A stretch of 64,000 nt of DNA from a virus, in the IMG/VR virus record IMGVR_UViG_3300048838_000238, positions 41,997-105,996 of that record; one strand, given 5' to 3'. The position numbers were made by a program, and so were the translations under genes. Below the pieces are notes generated by a model. That model was not told the origin of the DNA and did no database searches. It saw only the letters and a program-made list of their open reading frames with translations. Below, one piece after another: positions 1 to 9,750 of the stretch (position 1 is its first letter; the number at the start of each line of letters is the position of its first letter).

Positions 1-833
1 TTAACGAATACTAACGACCCCAGGATGTCGGCGTCAAACCGCACCGTTCCATAGTAGATTCCGCCATCACGAATCCAGAGACCTCGCGAGTCCTGCGGGT
101 TATTGATGTCAAACTCTCGTGTCTGGGCGCCGTAGTTGTTGAAGTGCGGAAGAATTCGATTATCAATATCCGACTCAGAAATTCCACCAAACCGGCCCTC
201 AGAACCGGTCCAGCGTCCGTAACCAATGACCGACGAACCGCTGGGCATCTCCAACGCAGGGTAAGGCTCGTTTCGATTCGTCGTATGCAGCAAGATTATG
301 TTCGGATCTTTCTGCTGACGAGCGCGAACAGATTGAGCGGCGTGACTACGAGGACCGCCCTGAGTCGCCGCCGCATACTTCACAGGAGACGAAATATAAG
401 ACGAGTTGTGCGACAAGCCGTCCGCCGTTCCTACCCACTTGCACTTGTGCCTGTAAAAGGCGTCGGTGAAGTAGTTGATCGGTCCTGGTCCGGTGTTGCC
501 GGTCGTGCTACTGGTCGCCGCCAAGCACAGCGGGTGCATGGTCGCCAGTCCGCGTTTACCTGGCGCGACCGCGCCTAGTCCGTTAAACGCCAACAGCGCC
601 GGATTCTGCAACTCCTGACCATAGACATTAGGCACGGTCCCGTACCAAACTGGCTTCGATCCGTCCATGAAGAACGACTTTGGATCTTCGGTATCGTCGA
701 TCGTGAACGGCTTGAGTTGGATCATGCCGAGCGCGGGGCAGGTTTCGGCGCTCTCGTTCTGCCAATCGAACCAGCGCTGCGTCTGGAACCAGTCTTGGAA
801 GCTCGTCGCGCGCGGCGTTAATGGACTGCTCAT
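1..833 (-). CDS. Virion/baseplate-region protein, 3' end outside window
   Basis: An open frame starts at an ATG at 833 and runs off the left edge without a stop, giving at least 277 residues. The ATG overlaps the TGA of the upstream gene (ATGA), so the two are translationally coupled. The N-terminus begins MSSPLTPRATSFQDWF and is rich in aromatic residues; no transmembrane segment or catalytic motif was seen. I do not recognise the family. Its place after the hub-like protein and the FG-GAP protein suggests a baseplate or fibre component, which is inference from position only. Confidence 0.7.
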   Translation of the reverse strand, partial: MSSPLTPRATSFQDWFQTQRWFDWQNESAETCPALGMIQLKPFTIDDTEDPKSFFMDGSKPVWYGTVPNVYGQELQNPALLAFNGLGAVAPGKRGLATMHPLCLAATSSTTGNTGPGPINYFTDAFYRHKCKWVGTADGLSHNSSYISSPVKYAAATQGGPRSHAAQSVRARQQKDPNIILLHTTNRNEPYPALEMPSGSSVIGYGRWTGSEGRFGGISESDIDNRILPHFNNYGAQTREFDINNPQDSRGLWIRDGGIYYGTVRFDADILGSLVFV

Positions 834-2539
834 GCCGTCCCCGGCTTCTTGGGTGCGGTGCGATTGGCGGAATCTTTCTTGAGCAGTTCCGCGACTTCCG
901 CTTGCTGCTTGCGCTCTTCGTAAGTGAGCGACATGAACGCTTGTTCGCGGTTGCGGCTGATCTGCGTTCTTGCATAGCCTTGTCCGTCGATCGTCCAAGT
1001 GATTTGATGCAACGCGCCGTCGAGGGTGATGTAGCGGAAACCGGCATAGCCACGCGCGCCTGGTCCGGTCATTTGAAACGACCGCAAGAGTTGGTCGATG
1101 TAGTACAGGGCTTGCTGCTTGACTTCGGTCTTATTGTCGATCGTTTTCGAGGGACCGGCCGCCGACTTCTGTACCCAAATCTTCCGCTGGATATCGTTTC
1201 TCTCGATGTAGAACGGCTTGGTGCCGAGCTTCTGACCGGGCGGTGTGAACTCGACAAGTTCGCGCTTTACCGCGCCGGTCTTCTCGTCTTTGATATGCAC
1301 GCCAGTTACCAGCCACAGTTTGGGCGGACGAACGTCTTGAGACGTGGAGTCGACCGCGCGGTCCGAATCGATGATCCCAGCCGAGTCGCCGAACAAAAAC
1401 AGCGGCTCGTCGGTCATCACAATGCCGCGATCCTTGTCAATCGAAAAGCTGCCCTCGTACTTGGCTAGCCTTCCGTGCGGAGTATCGGCGGTCTTCTCGG
1501 GATCAAGCTTCAAGTCGCCTGGGAAAAACAGCCCCCACAACTCCGCCGGCATCGGCTCTTGGACTTCTTTCTTCGGCTCGAACTTCTTGATCTTCGACTT
1601 GGCGACCCGCTCGTCCGTGAGCGGCAAGATGCGGTCGATGTCGTCCTCTTTGATCTTCTCCGGTTTCCCGTCTGCGGTAATGTCGATCGGCAGCTTCACG
1701 CGGAACCATCGCCACACGCACTTTTGCGCCTGCTTGCGGTCTTCAGGCTTGACGACCTCGGGGAAGTCCGGCGGCATGGACGTCTTCCATCCGCCTTGCG
1801 GCTTGAAGCTCAAGTCGTCGACTAGATCAATTTCGCCTTCGGTGTCCGCGCCCACCGCTTCTAATTCGAGCCACTCCTCATAGACCGTTGGCCCCGCGCG
1901 GAAGATGATCTTATCCGGCATTTCTGGCGGATTGATCGACAGCGAATCGGACTCCACGTCAAAGCCCATCGGCAGTTGCTGCCCTTCGCCGGACTTGGCT
2001 ATCAAGATGCCATCCGACTGAGGGTCGTAAATCACTCGGCAGCCGAGACCGTCGACTAGCTCTTGCAGCGCGCGTGAAGGATTGCCGTTCCACTTCACGT
2101 AGGGCAGCGAATCGTTCGGCAGCTTCGAGACGTCGAACTTCTTCTCGCCCATTTCCTTCAGACAGAGTTCCGCGAGTTCGCGCGGCTTCTTCTTGGTCTT
2201 CTCGCGGACCTTATTGTCGGCGGATTCGCGGATGTTGTACTCGCCTTCGATCCAGCCGTAATCGCGCCACTTCCAGCGTCGATCCAAGATTGTCAAGGCC
2301 ATGAACTGGCGGCCGTCGGTGCCGGTTTCAAACGCTACCGAATCGAGCAAGCAGTCGCGCAGCGTAATCGCGTTGCCGCCGTAGATCACTCGAAGATTCG
2401 ACCGCATCGGATAGGGGCCGGGCTGTGGCGCGCAGTAGATCACGTTCGCGCCGGGAGTCACGCCATGCGACACGGATACCGCGCCGTGCATGACGTAGCG
2501 GAAGCCACCAAACTCGAATAGTCCTTGCGGATCGGCCAA
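830..2539 (-). CDS. Baseplate/tail hub-like protein
   Basis: A 569-residue protein. The N-terminal part (residues 1-200) is beta-rich and includes RRWKWRDYGWIEGEYNIR and a PRELAELCLKEMGEKKFDV segment, then a short helical stretch with NPSRALQELVDGLGCRVIY. This pattern recalls hub or late-control-type proteins that bind the tape-measure end. The C-terminal 60 residues contain charged helices. It lies between the FG-GAP protein and the left-edge gene, in the baseplate part of the tail module. The hub role is inferred from order and general pattern; no enzymatic motif was identified. Confidence 0.5.
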   Translation of the reverse strand: MADPQGLFEFGGFRYVMHGAVSVSHGVTPGANVIYCAPQPGPYPMRSNLRVIYGGNAITLRDCLLDSVAFETGTDGRQFMALTILDRRWKWRDYGWIEGEYNIRESADNKVREKTKKKPRELAELCLKEMGEKKFDVSKLPNDSLPYVKWNGNPSRALQELVDGLGCRVIYDPQSDGILIAKSGEGQQLPMGFDVESDSLSINPPEMPDKIIFRAGPTVYEEWLELEAVGADTEGEIDLVDDLSFKPQGGWKTSMPPDFPEVVKPEDRKQAQKCVWRWFRVKLPIDITADGKPEKIKEDDIDRILPLTDERVAKSKIKKFEPKKEVQEPMPAELWGLFFPGDLKLDPEKTADTPHGRLAKYEGSFSIDKDRGIVMTDEPLFLFGDSAGIIDSDRAVDSTSQDVRPPKLWLVTGVHIKDEKTGAVKRELVEFTPPGQKLGTKPFYIERNDIQRKIWVQKSAAGPSKTIDNKTEVKQQALYYIDQLLRSFQMTGPGARGYAGFRYITLDGALHQITWTIDGQGYARTQISRNREQAFMSLTYEERKQQAEVAELLKKDSANRTAPKKPGTA

Positions 2540-2582
2540 GACACCCTCCTTGCTATCCTGCTACCTGCAATCCAGATTTCTT

Positions 2583-5500
2583 CTAGCCGCGAACGTGACG
2601 CTTGTTCGCGCCACCCAGCACGCCGAACCGCGTCGTGTTGTACCACTGGATCGCGAACTCTCCGTCTTCCTGGGTCAGCGTCGTAATGCGATCCTGCAAG
2701 TCGATGATTTCCACCGAGTCGCCGTAGGCCACGATCGGCGCGGACACCAATCGCTCTGCGATTTGAGTGGTGAAGTCAAGCTGCGCGGCGCGTGCAAGTT
2801 GCACCGATCCGACTCGCCCCCACGTCCCCGCCGATGAGTAGGCGGTGTACCCGGTGGAGTCCAAACCGATCAGTTGGAACGAGTAATCGTCCACAACCTG
2901 AATCGTGAATTCGCGCTGATTGACCTCCAGCATTCCAGCGACTTCGGCGATGCGGATACTGTGACCGTTTGACAATCCGTGCGGCACGAAGGCCCGCGCC
3001 GAATCGCCTACCGGATCAGTCGAGACAGTTCCGCCGTTGCGCCGCGCCCGGACGAAGTACAGATCGGCGGAGCTGTTGACTGATGTTTTCTTCCAATCCA
3101 GACCAGGTGCTGTCCAAGTGACATCGTACGAAGACGTGCCGGCCTTGAAGGCGGTGGTCCCATCCGAGATCCCCGCCAGCGCCACCCACTCGTCTCCGTC
3201 CCAGTATTCCCACGTCACGGTATAAGTGCCTGCGCCAGCCGTGCCTAAGTCGATAGCCAGCTTGCCGAATCGCTGTGCAAGGCCGAAGTAACAGGCATCG
3301 TCCGCGCCGACGCCAGCCGGGAAGATATCCCAGTCTCCAGTGCCAGCGTCGTTCGCGTCCGTCGTTTCGGTGACAAACGATTCGCCGCTGCTGTCCTCTT
3401 GCAGCACGATCGCGAGTTGGCTGGAGTAGCTTGTGACCACCGCCGGGCTGGCCTGAGTAATGCCCGAGATCGACCCGTATTGACCAAGTATTCCGGTCGT
3501 TTGCGCGAAGATCACGCCCGCCGTCGCGTCGATCGTGGTTACTTCCTTTGTGCCTTTCAGTAGCGTATCGCCGCCGTGGTTGTTCAGGGTGCCGAGACTG
3601 GCCGCGCAGATCAGCGCCCCGCCAGTCTTGTAGACCTCGTCAATTTCCGCATCGGCTCCGACCGTGACTTCCGCATCGGAACTGACGCTGCTTTGATAAC
3701 TCATCCACAGTTGCGAGACCGTGGCTACCTGCCCGTAGAAGTAGCCGAGACCGAGTTTGCCGCGCTGAATGCGAATGACGTTATCGGGGTGAGTGCCGCG
3801 CCAGTTAATGGCCGGCACGGAGCCGTCAACCGATGTCGAACTGGTATACACGTCGATCACGGTTTCGCGCTTGCCAGTATTGATCCTCGTCAAGCCCGAT
3901 CCAGACCCGCTACCTTCGCCGATTTCGATGATGAGCTGACCATCGTCCGCGCCGTCGCCGAGAACCAACTCGGTCGGTCGGTATTCGTAGTACAGTCCGG
4001 TATGCTGCTTGAGCCCGACCTCCCCGGTGTAGGTTGACTTTTGGATGTACTTCGCTGGCGGCGCTGCCGAGAAGTCGATGCCGTAGAGCAGCGACACGGT
4101 GGAGTTTTCCAGAAGCATCGTTTCGCCGGTTGTCGGGGCGTGACCGAGCGTCCAGTTTGCGGCTTCAGTGCCCCAGTTCGGACCTGTCGGCGACTGGGAA
4201 GTAGTCTGCGTGATTTCAGAAGCGCTCGCGCCGGTCAGCAATTCTCCATCGCCGGTGATGGCTTCGACGTTCGTCGCGGCAAGCGCCGATCCGAACGTGA
4301 CCACCACGGGCAAAGTCGGCAGCGGACCTCCCGTGCAAGTCACGTCGCCAGCGCCGATATTGCTCAAGGCTTCCAAGGCTGAATCGACAGCGGCGGCCGT
4401 GGCGTTGTAGGCGATCACGGAAGTGGTCTGTCCTGAATACGACAGCGTGAACGTGCCAGCATCTGGCGTTTTGTCGAAGGCAATCGATTGGATTTCATTG
4501 ACCGGCGCGATACCGCCTTGAAGAGTCGAGACTGCCACGGTAGCGCCGGTGAGATTACTGCCATCTCCGGTCATCAGAACTACGTCGGTCAGCGCATAAG
4601 CGCCGGTGAACTCGACCAGCCAAGGCCCGCCGTTCGGACCTGTTACTGAGATGTCTCCTGGGACCGGTGTGGTGAGCGCCTCCAAGGCGAGTTGCACGTC
4701 CACCGCTGCCGCATCGAAAGCGATCGCGGCGGTTGTTTCGGAGTCAAAGGTGAGCGTAAACGTCCCGGCTTCAGGAGTTCCGTCGAAGCTCACTTGCTGG
4801 ATTTCATTTTGTCCTTTGGAGTAAATGAAGAACGCTCCCGCGCTTGCGACAGAGTTCGCGCCGCTCTCGTCGTAGTCCTGAGCCGGCGCGCCAATCGCTA
4901 CCACGGTCCCTGTGATTGCCACAGATAGTCCGAACTGGTCTCCAGCAACCCTTCCATTTGTGCCGCTGCCGACCAACTTATCGGCGAGACTCCAAGTCGT
5001 GCCACTGCGAGTGAAAGTGTACGCCGCTCCGGCGCCGCTCAGCAGGTTTGCCCCGGCAGCATCATAATCCTGGCCGAACGCTCCGACGATCGCCATGTCT
5101 CCTTCTACGGCCACTGAAATCCCAAAAACGTCCGCAGCGAGCCTACCATTCGTGCCGCTGCCAACGAGTTTTTGTTCGAGCGCCCAAGTCGATCCTGTTC
5201 TCAGGTACACGTATGCCGCGCCTGCTTCAGTCAGGGCATTAGCGCCTGCTTCGTCATATTGCTGCCGAGGGGCACCGACGATAGCCGTGTCGCCATCGAT
5301 CGCTACGCTTTCTCCGAACCTATCCCCTGCCACACGTCCGTTCGTGCCGCTGCCGACGATCTTTTGCTGAAGCGCCCAAGTCGAGCCGGTACGAAGATAC
5401 ACATAGGCAGCGCCAGCGTTACTGGCAAGATTAGCGCCGGAGGCGTCATAATCCTGGAATGGTGCCCCGACGATGATGGTGTCGCCTGAGATCGCTACTC

Positions 5501-7091
5501 TAAATCCGAAAACGTCTCCAGCGATCCGTCCGTTCGTGCCGCTGCCGACCAGTTTTTGTTGCAGCGTCCACGTCGATCCGGTGCGAGTAAATACAAAAGC
5601 CGCGCCGGCATCCGTCAAGGCGGTCGCGCCGGATGCGTCATAGTCCTGCCTTTGCGCGCCGACCACAATCGTGTCGCCAGAGATCGCCACCGACCACCCA
5701 AAGAAGTCGCCGCTCTGACGCCCGTTGGTGCCACTTCCTACGAGCTTTTGCTGCTTGGTCCATGTCGCTCCGCTGCGAGTGAATACATACACAGCCCCCG
5801 CATTGGCGAGAGAATCTTCGCCATCGGCGTCTAAATCTCCGTTGTACGCGCCAACGACCGCCGTGTCGCCGTCCACAGCGACCGCGAATCCGAAAGAATC
5901 GCTCGATTCGTCACTAACAAGTCGGTCCTGGTAAGCCCATGTCGATCCCTTTAAGAACACCACCGCCTCGTTGTCACCTCCAGCGACCGCAGTGTCGTCG
6001 TCAATGTCGACGCCCGTGCCAAGTTGATCAGAGGCAGTCCTGTGCGGCGACGGCGCTACCAGCTTTTGTAAGTACCCAAGAGGCAGCGCTTCTTGAGTAG
6101 TCTCGATCTCAACGTCATATCCGCCGACGGTTAGACTTGCGCCGTCTCCGGTCATGGCCGCGACATTGGTTTCGGCCAACGCTTCCACAAACTCAACTGT
6201 CCAAGGTCCGCCGTCGGAGCCGGTGACTGTCACGTCAGACGCTACGCCGGCCGTCGTCGTACTGGGAACGACCGTTCCGCCTGTCGCATTGGAGTTATCG
6301 ACCGTGACTTGCGTGCGGTTGGCGCGACCGAGGGACTTCTTGAAGGTGATTGTGATGGGGGTCGTATTTAGCGGTCCTCCGGCGCAGACGGCCTCATCGA
6401 CTCCGATATTGCTCAGCGCTTCGAGTGCTGTTTCAAGGTTAGCGGCCGTCACATCGAAGGCGATCGTCGCGGCGGTCTGCCCCTCAAACGTCAAGTCAAA
6501 TGTTCCTCCGGACGCGGTAGACGTCAGCGTCTGAACTTCGTTTGTGCCAGCGATATTCGATAGATCACACAGCGCATCGCGAACATCGTAGGCAGTAGCG
6601 TCATAGGCGATGGCCGCTGTGACCTGTCCGTCGAATGTCAGTGCGAACGTGCCGCCTACCGCATCTGTATCCACGTCGATGTACTGAATCTCATTCTGCC
6701 CGGCCACGCCTTGCTGAGTGACTGTGACGACGACAGTCGCGACGATCGCATTGGACAGAGTCGCCGTGAAGGGTTTGCCGTCGTCCGGCCCGGTCAAAAG
6801 AATCGCCTCGATACCGTCGTCCCCGTCGTCGGATTCGTAGGTCATCTCGTTGAATTCGGCGATGTCTTCCGCGCCAGCGACCAGCGCCGCCAGCAGATTC
6901 GTCATGGCGACTTGGTCGGTTGTCAGACTGGGCGCCGCGTCGATGTCGTCCTGCGTCAGCGTATAGGTGACGTCCTTGCGGTTGACGGTCGCGGTCCAGG
7001 TTTCGCCGACTTCCGCATCGACGATTACCCAGCGTTCGATTTGAGCCTTGGCCTGCGCGTCGCCGCGAAAACTGTTAATTACTTCGGGCAT
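2583..7091 (-). CDS. Giant FG-GAP beta-propeller virion protein, candidate adhesin
   Basis: A 1502-residue protein. Roughly residues 130-330 and 770-960 hold several copies of an 80-residue beta module (NEIQ...GTFxLTFxGQTxAxIAxxxTA...LEALSNIG). Between them, about residues 340-770, are some seven tandem FG-GAP/integrin-alpha-type blades with cores such as DxFGxSVAIxGDTAIVGA and linkers KLVGSGTNGR, which together should close a seven-bladed propeller. The C-terminal third is a separate beta-rich region. FG-GAP propellers usually mediate protein or glycan binding, so receptor binding or head/tail decoration is plausible. The start MPEVINSF lies 38 bp below a palindromic promoter-like element. 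The Asp-rich blade loops suggest calcium binding (inference). Confidence 0.7.
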   Translation of the reverse strand: MPEVINSFRGDAQAKAQIERWVIVDAEVGETWTATVNRKDVTYTLTQDDIDAAPSLTTDQVAMTNLLAALVAGAEDIAEFNEMTYESDDGDDGIEAILLTGPDDGKPFTATLSNAIVATVVVTVTQQGVAGQNEIQYIDVDTDAVGGTFALTFDGQVTAAIAYDATAYDVRDALCDLSNIAGTNEVQTLTSTASGGTFDLTFEGQTAATIAFDVTAANLETALEALSNIGVDEAVCAGGPLNTTPITITFKKSLGRANRTQVTVDNSNATGGTVVPSTTTAGVASDVTVTGSDGGPWTVEFVEALAETNVAAMTGDGASLTVGGYDVEIETTQEALPLGYLQKLVAPSPHRTASDQLGTGVDIDDDTAVAGGDNEAVVFLKGSTWAYQDRLVSDESSDSFGFAVAVDGDTAVVGAYNGDLDADGEDSLANAGAVYVFTRSGATWTKQQKLVGSGTNGRQSGDFFGWSVAISGDTIVVGAQRQDYDASGATALTDAGAAFVFTRTGSTWTLQQKLVGSGTNGRIAGDVFGFRVAISGDTIIVGAPFQDYDASGANLASNAGAAYVYLRTGSTWALQQKIVGSGTNGRVAGDRFGESVAIDGDTAIVGAPRQQYDEAGANALTEAGAAYVYLRTGSTWALEQKLVGSGTNGRLAADVFGISVAVEGDMAIVGAFGQDYDAAGANLLSGAGAAYTFTRSGTTWSLADKLVGSGTNGRVAGDQFGLSVAITGTVVAIGAPAQDYDESGANSVASAGAFFIYSKGQNEIQQVSFDGTPEAGTFTLTFDSETTAAIAFDAAAVDVQLALEALTTPVPGDISVTGPNGGPWLVEFTGAYALTDVVLMTGDGSNLTGATVAVSTLQGGIAPVNEIQSIAFDKTPDAGTFTLSYSGQTTSVIAYNATAAAVDSALEALSNIGAGDVTCTGGPLPTLPVVVTFGSALAATNVEAITGDGELLTGASASEITQTTSQSPTGPNWGTEAANWTLGHAPTTGETMLLENSTVSLLYGIDFSAAPPAKYIQKSTYTGEVGLKQHTGLYYEYRPTELVLGDGADDGQLIIEIGEGSGSGSGLTRINTGKRETVIDVYTSSTSVDGSVPAINWRGTHPDNVIRIQRGKLGLGYFYGQVATVSQLWMSYQSSVSSDAEVTVGADAEIDEVYKTGGALICAASLGTLNNHGGDTLLKGTKEVTTIDATAGVIFAQTTGILGQYGSISGITQASPAVVTSYSSQLAIVLQEDSSGESFVTETTDANDAGTGDWDIFPAGVGADDACYFGLAQRFGKLAIDLGTAGAGTYTVTWEYWDGDEWVALAGISDGTTAFKAGTSSYDVTWTAPGLDWKKTSVNSSADLYFVRARRNGGTVSTDPVGDSARAFVPHGLSNGHSIRIAEVAGMLEVNQREFTIQVVDDYSFQLIGLDSTGYTAYSSAGTWGRVGSVQLARAAQLDFTTQIAERLVSAPIVAYGDSVEIIDLQDRITTLTQEDGEFAIQWYNTTRFGVLGGANKRHVRG

Positions 7092-7128
7092 CCGTGCCGC
7101 TCCGTCGATGATTCTGAGTGGTGAAACC

Positions 7129-7145
7129 TATATCCCTAAGATATA
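7129..7145 (-). promoter_or_regulatory. Palindromic promoter-like element, copy 1
   Basis: TATATC-CCTAA-GATATA on the plus strand, a near-perfect 6-5-6 inverted repeat. It lies 38 bp upstream of the FG-GAP gene start at 7091, in the only intergenic gap here. No GCGAAT box is visible upstream of this copy. Confidence 0.55.
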
Positions 7146-7197
7146 GCAAGACGAGGCTCGTGTGCGGCGGCTGGACGTGTCTAACTAGCGGTCCAGA

Positions 7198-7971
7198 TCA
7201 CGGGTAGTTGTACCCCAGCCGGTGCGCTCTGCCATACAGCGAGGAACTGCTGACGTAGTTGTAGGTCCAGGAAATCGGCCAATCGACCCACGCCTGCTTG
7301 CCGTCGCTCGCGACCAGTCTGGGTGTCCCCTCGGTAACGAGCGGCACGGAACTGGCGAGCTTACTGGGCCAGATCGGCGGCGGGATGGGCGGATATCCAT
7401 AGAGCCCGACCGCCGATCCCTGCTGGACGGCGCGTACGGCAGTGTATTGACGAAGAGTCTGTTCGACCGCTGGTCCGGTCAGCACGTCGATCGCGCCCCG
7501 CTGCCTGCCAGCTTCCGGCCATTGCACGGTTTCCTGGAACGATTTGACCAGATTTGCCAGCGACAGCGAGCCCGCTGCGTAGGGTATAGTTGCCTTGGCG
7601 ACGATCTGGCTCTGGCAATTCGTAACCAGCGACGCGCGACCTGGATCCGGAAAGTGCGGCGGCGAGATGATTTGCACCCCAGCTAGGGTATCGACCGTCT
7701 TTAGAGTCAAGTGCGTTTCGGTGCCGTTGGGGTGGCAGAAGATCAGATCGCGACCGCTGACCGAGTAGGCTGCTTGCAGAGCCGCCATTTGTGCTTTGAT
7801 ATCGGCCCGCCGTAACGCTTCGGTTGCCTTATGCGAGATTAGCCAGACCGTGATATTCCACGTTTCTTCTTCGGCCCACGCGGTGCCAGCATCCGTCAGC
7901 AGGGCTTGCCTCTGTGTGGTGACTCGCGTCGTGCCGACCGGGTGCGTGAAATTGCCGTATTTCAGGATCAT
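7198..7971 (-). CDS. Tail/baseplate-region protein of unknown function
   Basis: A 257-residue protein starting MILKYGNFTHPVG at 7971. It shows mixed alpha/beta composition, a long helical stretch (residues 48-70) and a Pro-rich turn (GYPPIPPPIWP). No signal peptide or catalytic motif was seen. It sits between the methyltransferase and the FG-GAP protein and has its own palindromic element only 9 bp upstream, so its mRNA would be leaderless or nearly so. A tail-associated role is likely from position; the exact function is unknown. Confidence 0.65.
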   Translation of the reverse strand: MILKYGNFTHPVGTTRVTTQRQALLTDAGTAWAEEETWNITVWLISHKATEALRRADIKAQMAALQAAYSVSGRDLIFCHPNGTETHLTLKTVDTLAGVQIISPPHFPDPGRASLVTNCQSQIVAKATIPYAAGSLSLANLVKSFQETVQWPEAGRQRGAIDVLTGPAVEQTLRQYTAVRAVQQGSAVGLYGYPPIPPPIWPSKLASSVPLVTEGTPRLVASDGKQAWVDWPISWTYNYVSSSSLYGRAHRLGYNYP

Positions 7972-7979
7972 GACGCGAT

Positions 7980-7996
7980 TATATCAGATCGCTATA
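7980..7996 (-). promoter_or_regulatory. Palindromic promoter-like element, copy 2
   Basis: TATATC-AGATC-GCTATA on the plus strand. Read on the minus strand it ends in GATATAAT, a perfect TATAAT -10 hexamer located 9 bp before the start codon at 7971, which would predict a leaderless transcript. Confidence 0.55.
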
Positions 7997-8019
7997 GCCT
8001 GCCGATGGCGCGGAAGCGG

Positions 8020-9750
8020 TCACGCGACGTGTCCAATCCTCAGTAGATTCGACGGCTCGATCCGATTAGACAGCCGAAACACTTCGGCGACGTAAGCCAC
8101 GTCTTCGGGGTCTGGCTGGAGTTCTCGAACAGCCTCTTCAGCCGTGCGAATCCAACCAAGCAGTTTGCCGGCCTGGACGTTGATCGCCAAGATAACTCGC
8201 TTTGCCACGCGGATGTGTAAATTTCCGTTCTGGTATGCCTTGGCGTCCATCAGCGGCTCGCCGTCCTGGAGACATAGTTCGTTTTTCTTGCCAGACGTCC
8301 AGCGGTAGTTAGCTGGGCTGTCCATACAGGCAAACCCGAGATTGTTGGCGACGGTCACGAAGTCCGAAAGGAACTCTATCGACCGCCGCGACAGACCGTT
8401 TACAGCATCGAAGGAATACTGGCTGGTATTGATCCCTCCGAACCCCTCAATAACGAGCCGGTAGTCGATCTTGTATTGAGTCTCGTCTTCGTGGAGGTAT
8501 CGCCAATTTCCCTTGGTGAACACCTTGTCGTTGCTCTTGTAGCGGTGGACGTTGGCGTGTTGCGCGAGTGACTTAAACAGTTCAACGAGCTGGTCGTCAA
8601 AATGATCACTAGCCCACTTGGAAATCCATATCAGCATCGACCGGACATTGCCTTCCGTGAAGTCTACGACAGTTTTGTTTCTGAGCGATTCGAGGAACGC
8701 ATTGCGTTGCTTAGTGGCAAGCCTCTTGGTGATGTCTTCTAAGTGCTCAAACAGGACTTGCCAGTATTTGTTCTTGAGACCGACGATCTTTGACCGCAGG
8801 CCGTCCAGGATGGCTTTTTTCGTGACGCCCAGTTCCTTTAGTAGCAACGGGTTGATTTTGACCACCTTCCGGTAAGTCTCGTACATCTCTGTCAACTCGG
8901 TATCGTAGGCATGGACAAGCGATTCGATGATATTGCCACCCTTAGCGACTTGCCGCAGCCAATCCTTATCCTCTTCGCACTCGTCGTCGATCTTACAATC
9001 GAACTTATCCAGTTCTGGAAGCATCTCTTCAATAGCTGAATTGAATGCCGAGTCTTTGTCGCGGTCTCCCATATCGAAGAGAACGATCTCGACCTTGGCC
9101 CGTGCTCGCCGATCGGCAGTCTCAAAGTCGAACTTGCCCAGCGACTTTGGCTTTAGTTCGAACTGGTCGATCAACTCTTGAATCTTCTGGCTGTCGCGCC
9201 AGCGTCGCGGAATGACCAAGTACACCGACTTGGCGGCGCACTCGCGCAGGATGCGATACGCCCATTCCTCGTACTCGCTGTAGGGCGGATTGCAGAAGAC
9301 GATATCGACCTGTTTGTCGACCAGCGTTTGCTCGTGGAACTCAGTGCCGATCACGACTATATGCTTTGGCATGTTCGCCAAATGGATCATCGATTTTTCA
9401 ACGGCGAACTGATCCAGTGTGATCGTGTTCCGTGAATGCTCGCCCTCGTCACTCAGCATCTCTTGCAGCTTGACCAGCGCCCGGCCGTCGCCAGCCCCGA
9501 TGTCGAGGATATCTAGCGACCCGTGACGACGATAGGCACGATCGGCTTCTCGCCGGATACTCTTGGCGATGACAGCAAGGATCTCATCGGTCGTGGGATA
9601 AAAAGCGTAATCTTCTCCGTTGGCCTTCAGTTCGTCAACTCTGCGACGCGTTGCTGGCCGAGTGAATATCCGCACCGGTTTGCGTGTTGTCCTCAGATTT
9701 ACTGGCGAGGCCAGTTTCGCAGTCGTGCGTGGATGTGGTGTTGCATTCAC
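8020..9750 (-). CDS. DUF4942-type N6-adenine-like DNA methyltransferase
   Basis: A 576-residue protein. A Rossmann methyltransferase domain occupies about residues 50-190, with SAM-binding motif I LDILDIGAGDGRAL and catalytic motif IV VFCNPPYSEYEEW. NPPY is typical of adenine-N6 methyltransferases. The C-terminal half (about 300-480) resembles the DUF4942 domain found in phage and plasmid methyltransferases, with a helical segment, then GNWRYLHEDETQYKIDYR. The start is GTG at 9750 behind GAGGAG, overlapping the stop of the HNH gene (GTGA). Likely roles are protection from host restriction or epigenetic marking of phage DNA. Target specificity cannot be read from the sequence. Confidence 0.7.
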   Translation of the reverse strand: MNATPHPRTTAKLASPVNLRTTRKPVRIFTRPATRRRVDELKANGEDYAFYPTTDEILAVIAKSIRREADRAYRRHGSLDILDIGAGDGRALVKLQEMLSDEGEHSRNTITLDQFAVEKSMIHLANMPKHIVVIGTEFHEQTLVDKQVDIVFCNPPYSEYEEWAYRILRECAAKSVYLVIPRRWRDSQKIQELIDQFELKPKSLGKFDFETADRRARAKVEIVLFDMGDRDKDSAFNSAIEEMLPELDKFDCKIDDECEEDKDWLRQVAKGGNIIESLVHAYDTELTEMYETYRKVVKINPLLLKELGVTKKAILDGLRSKIVGLKNKYWQVLFEHLEDITKRLATKQRNAFLESLRNKTVVDFTEGNVRSMLIWISKWASDHFDDQLVELFKSLAQHANVHRYKSNDKVFTKGNWRYLHEDETQYKIDYRLVIEGFGGINTSQYSFDAVNGLSRRSIEFLSDFVTVANNLGFACMDSPANYRWTSGKKNELCLQDGEPLMDAKAYQNGNLHIRVAKRVILAINVQAGKLLGWIRTAEEAVRELQPDPEDVAYVAEVFRLSNRIEPSNLLRIGHVA

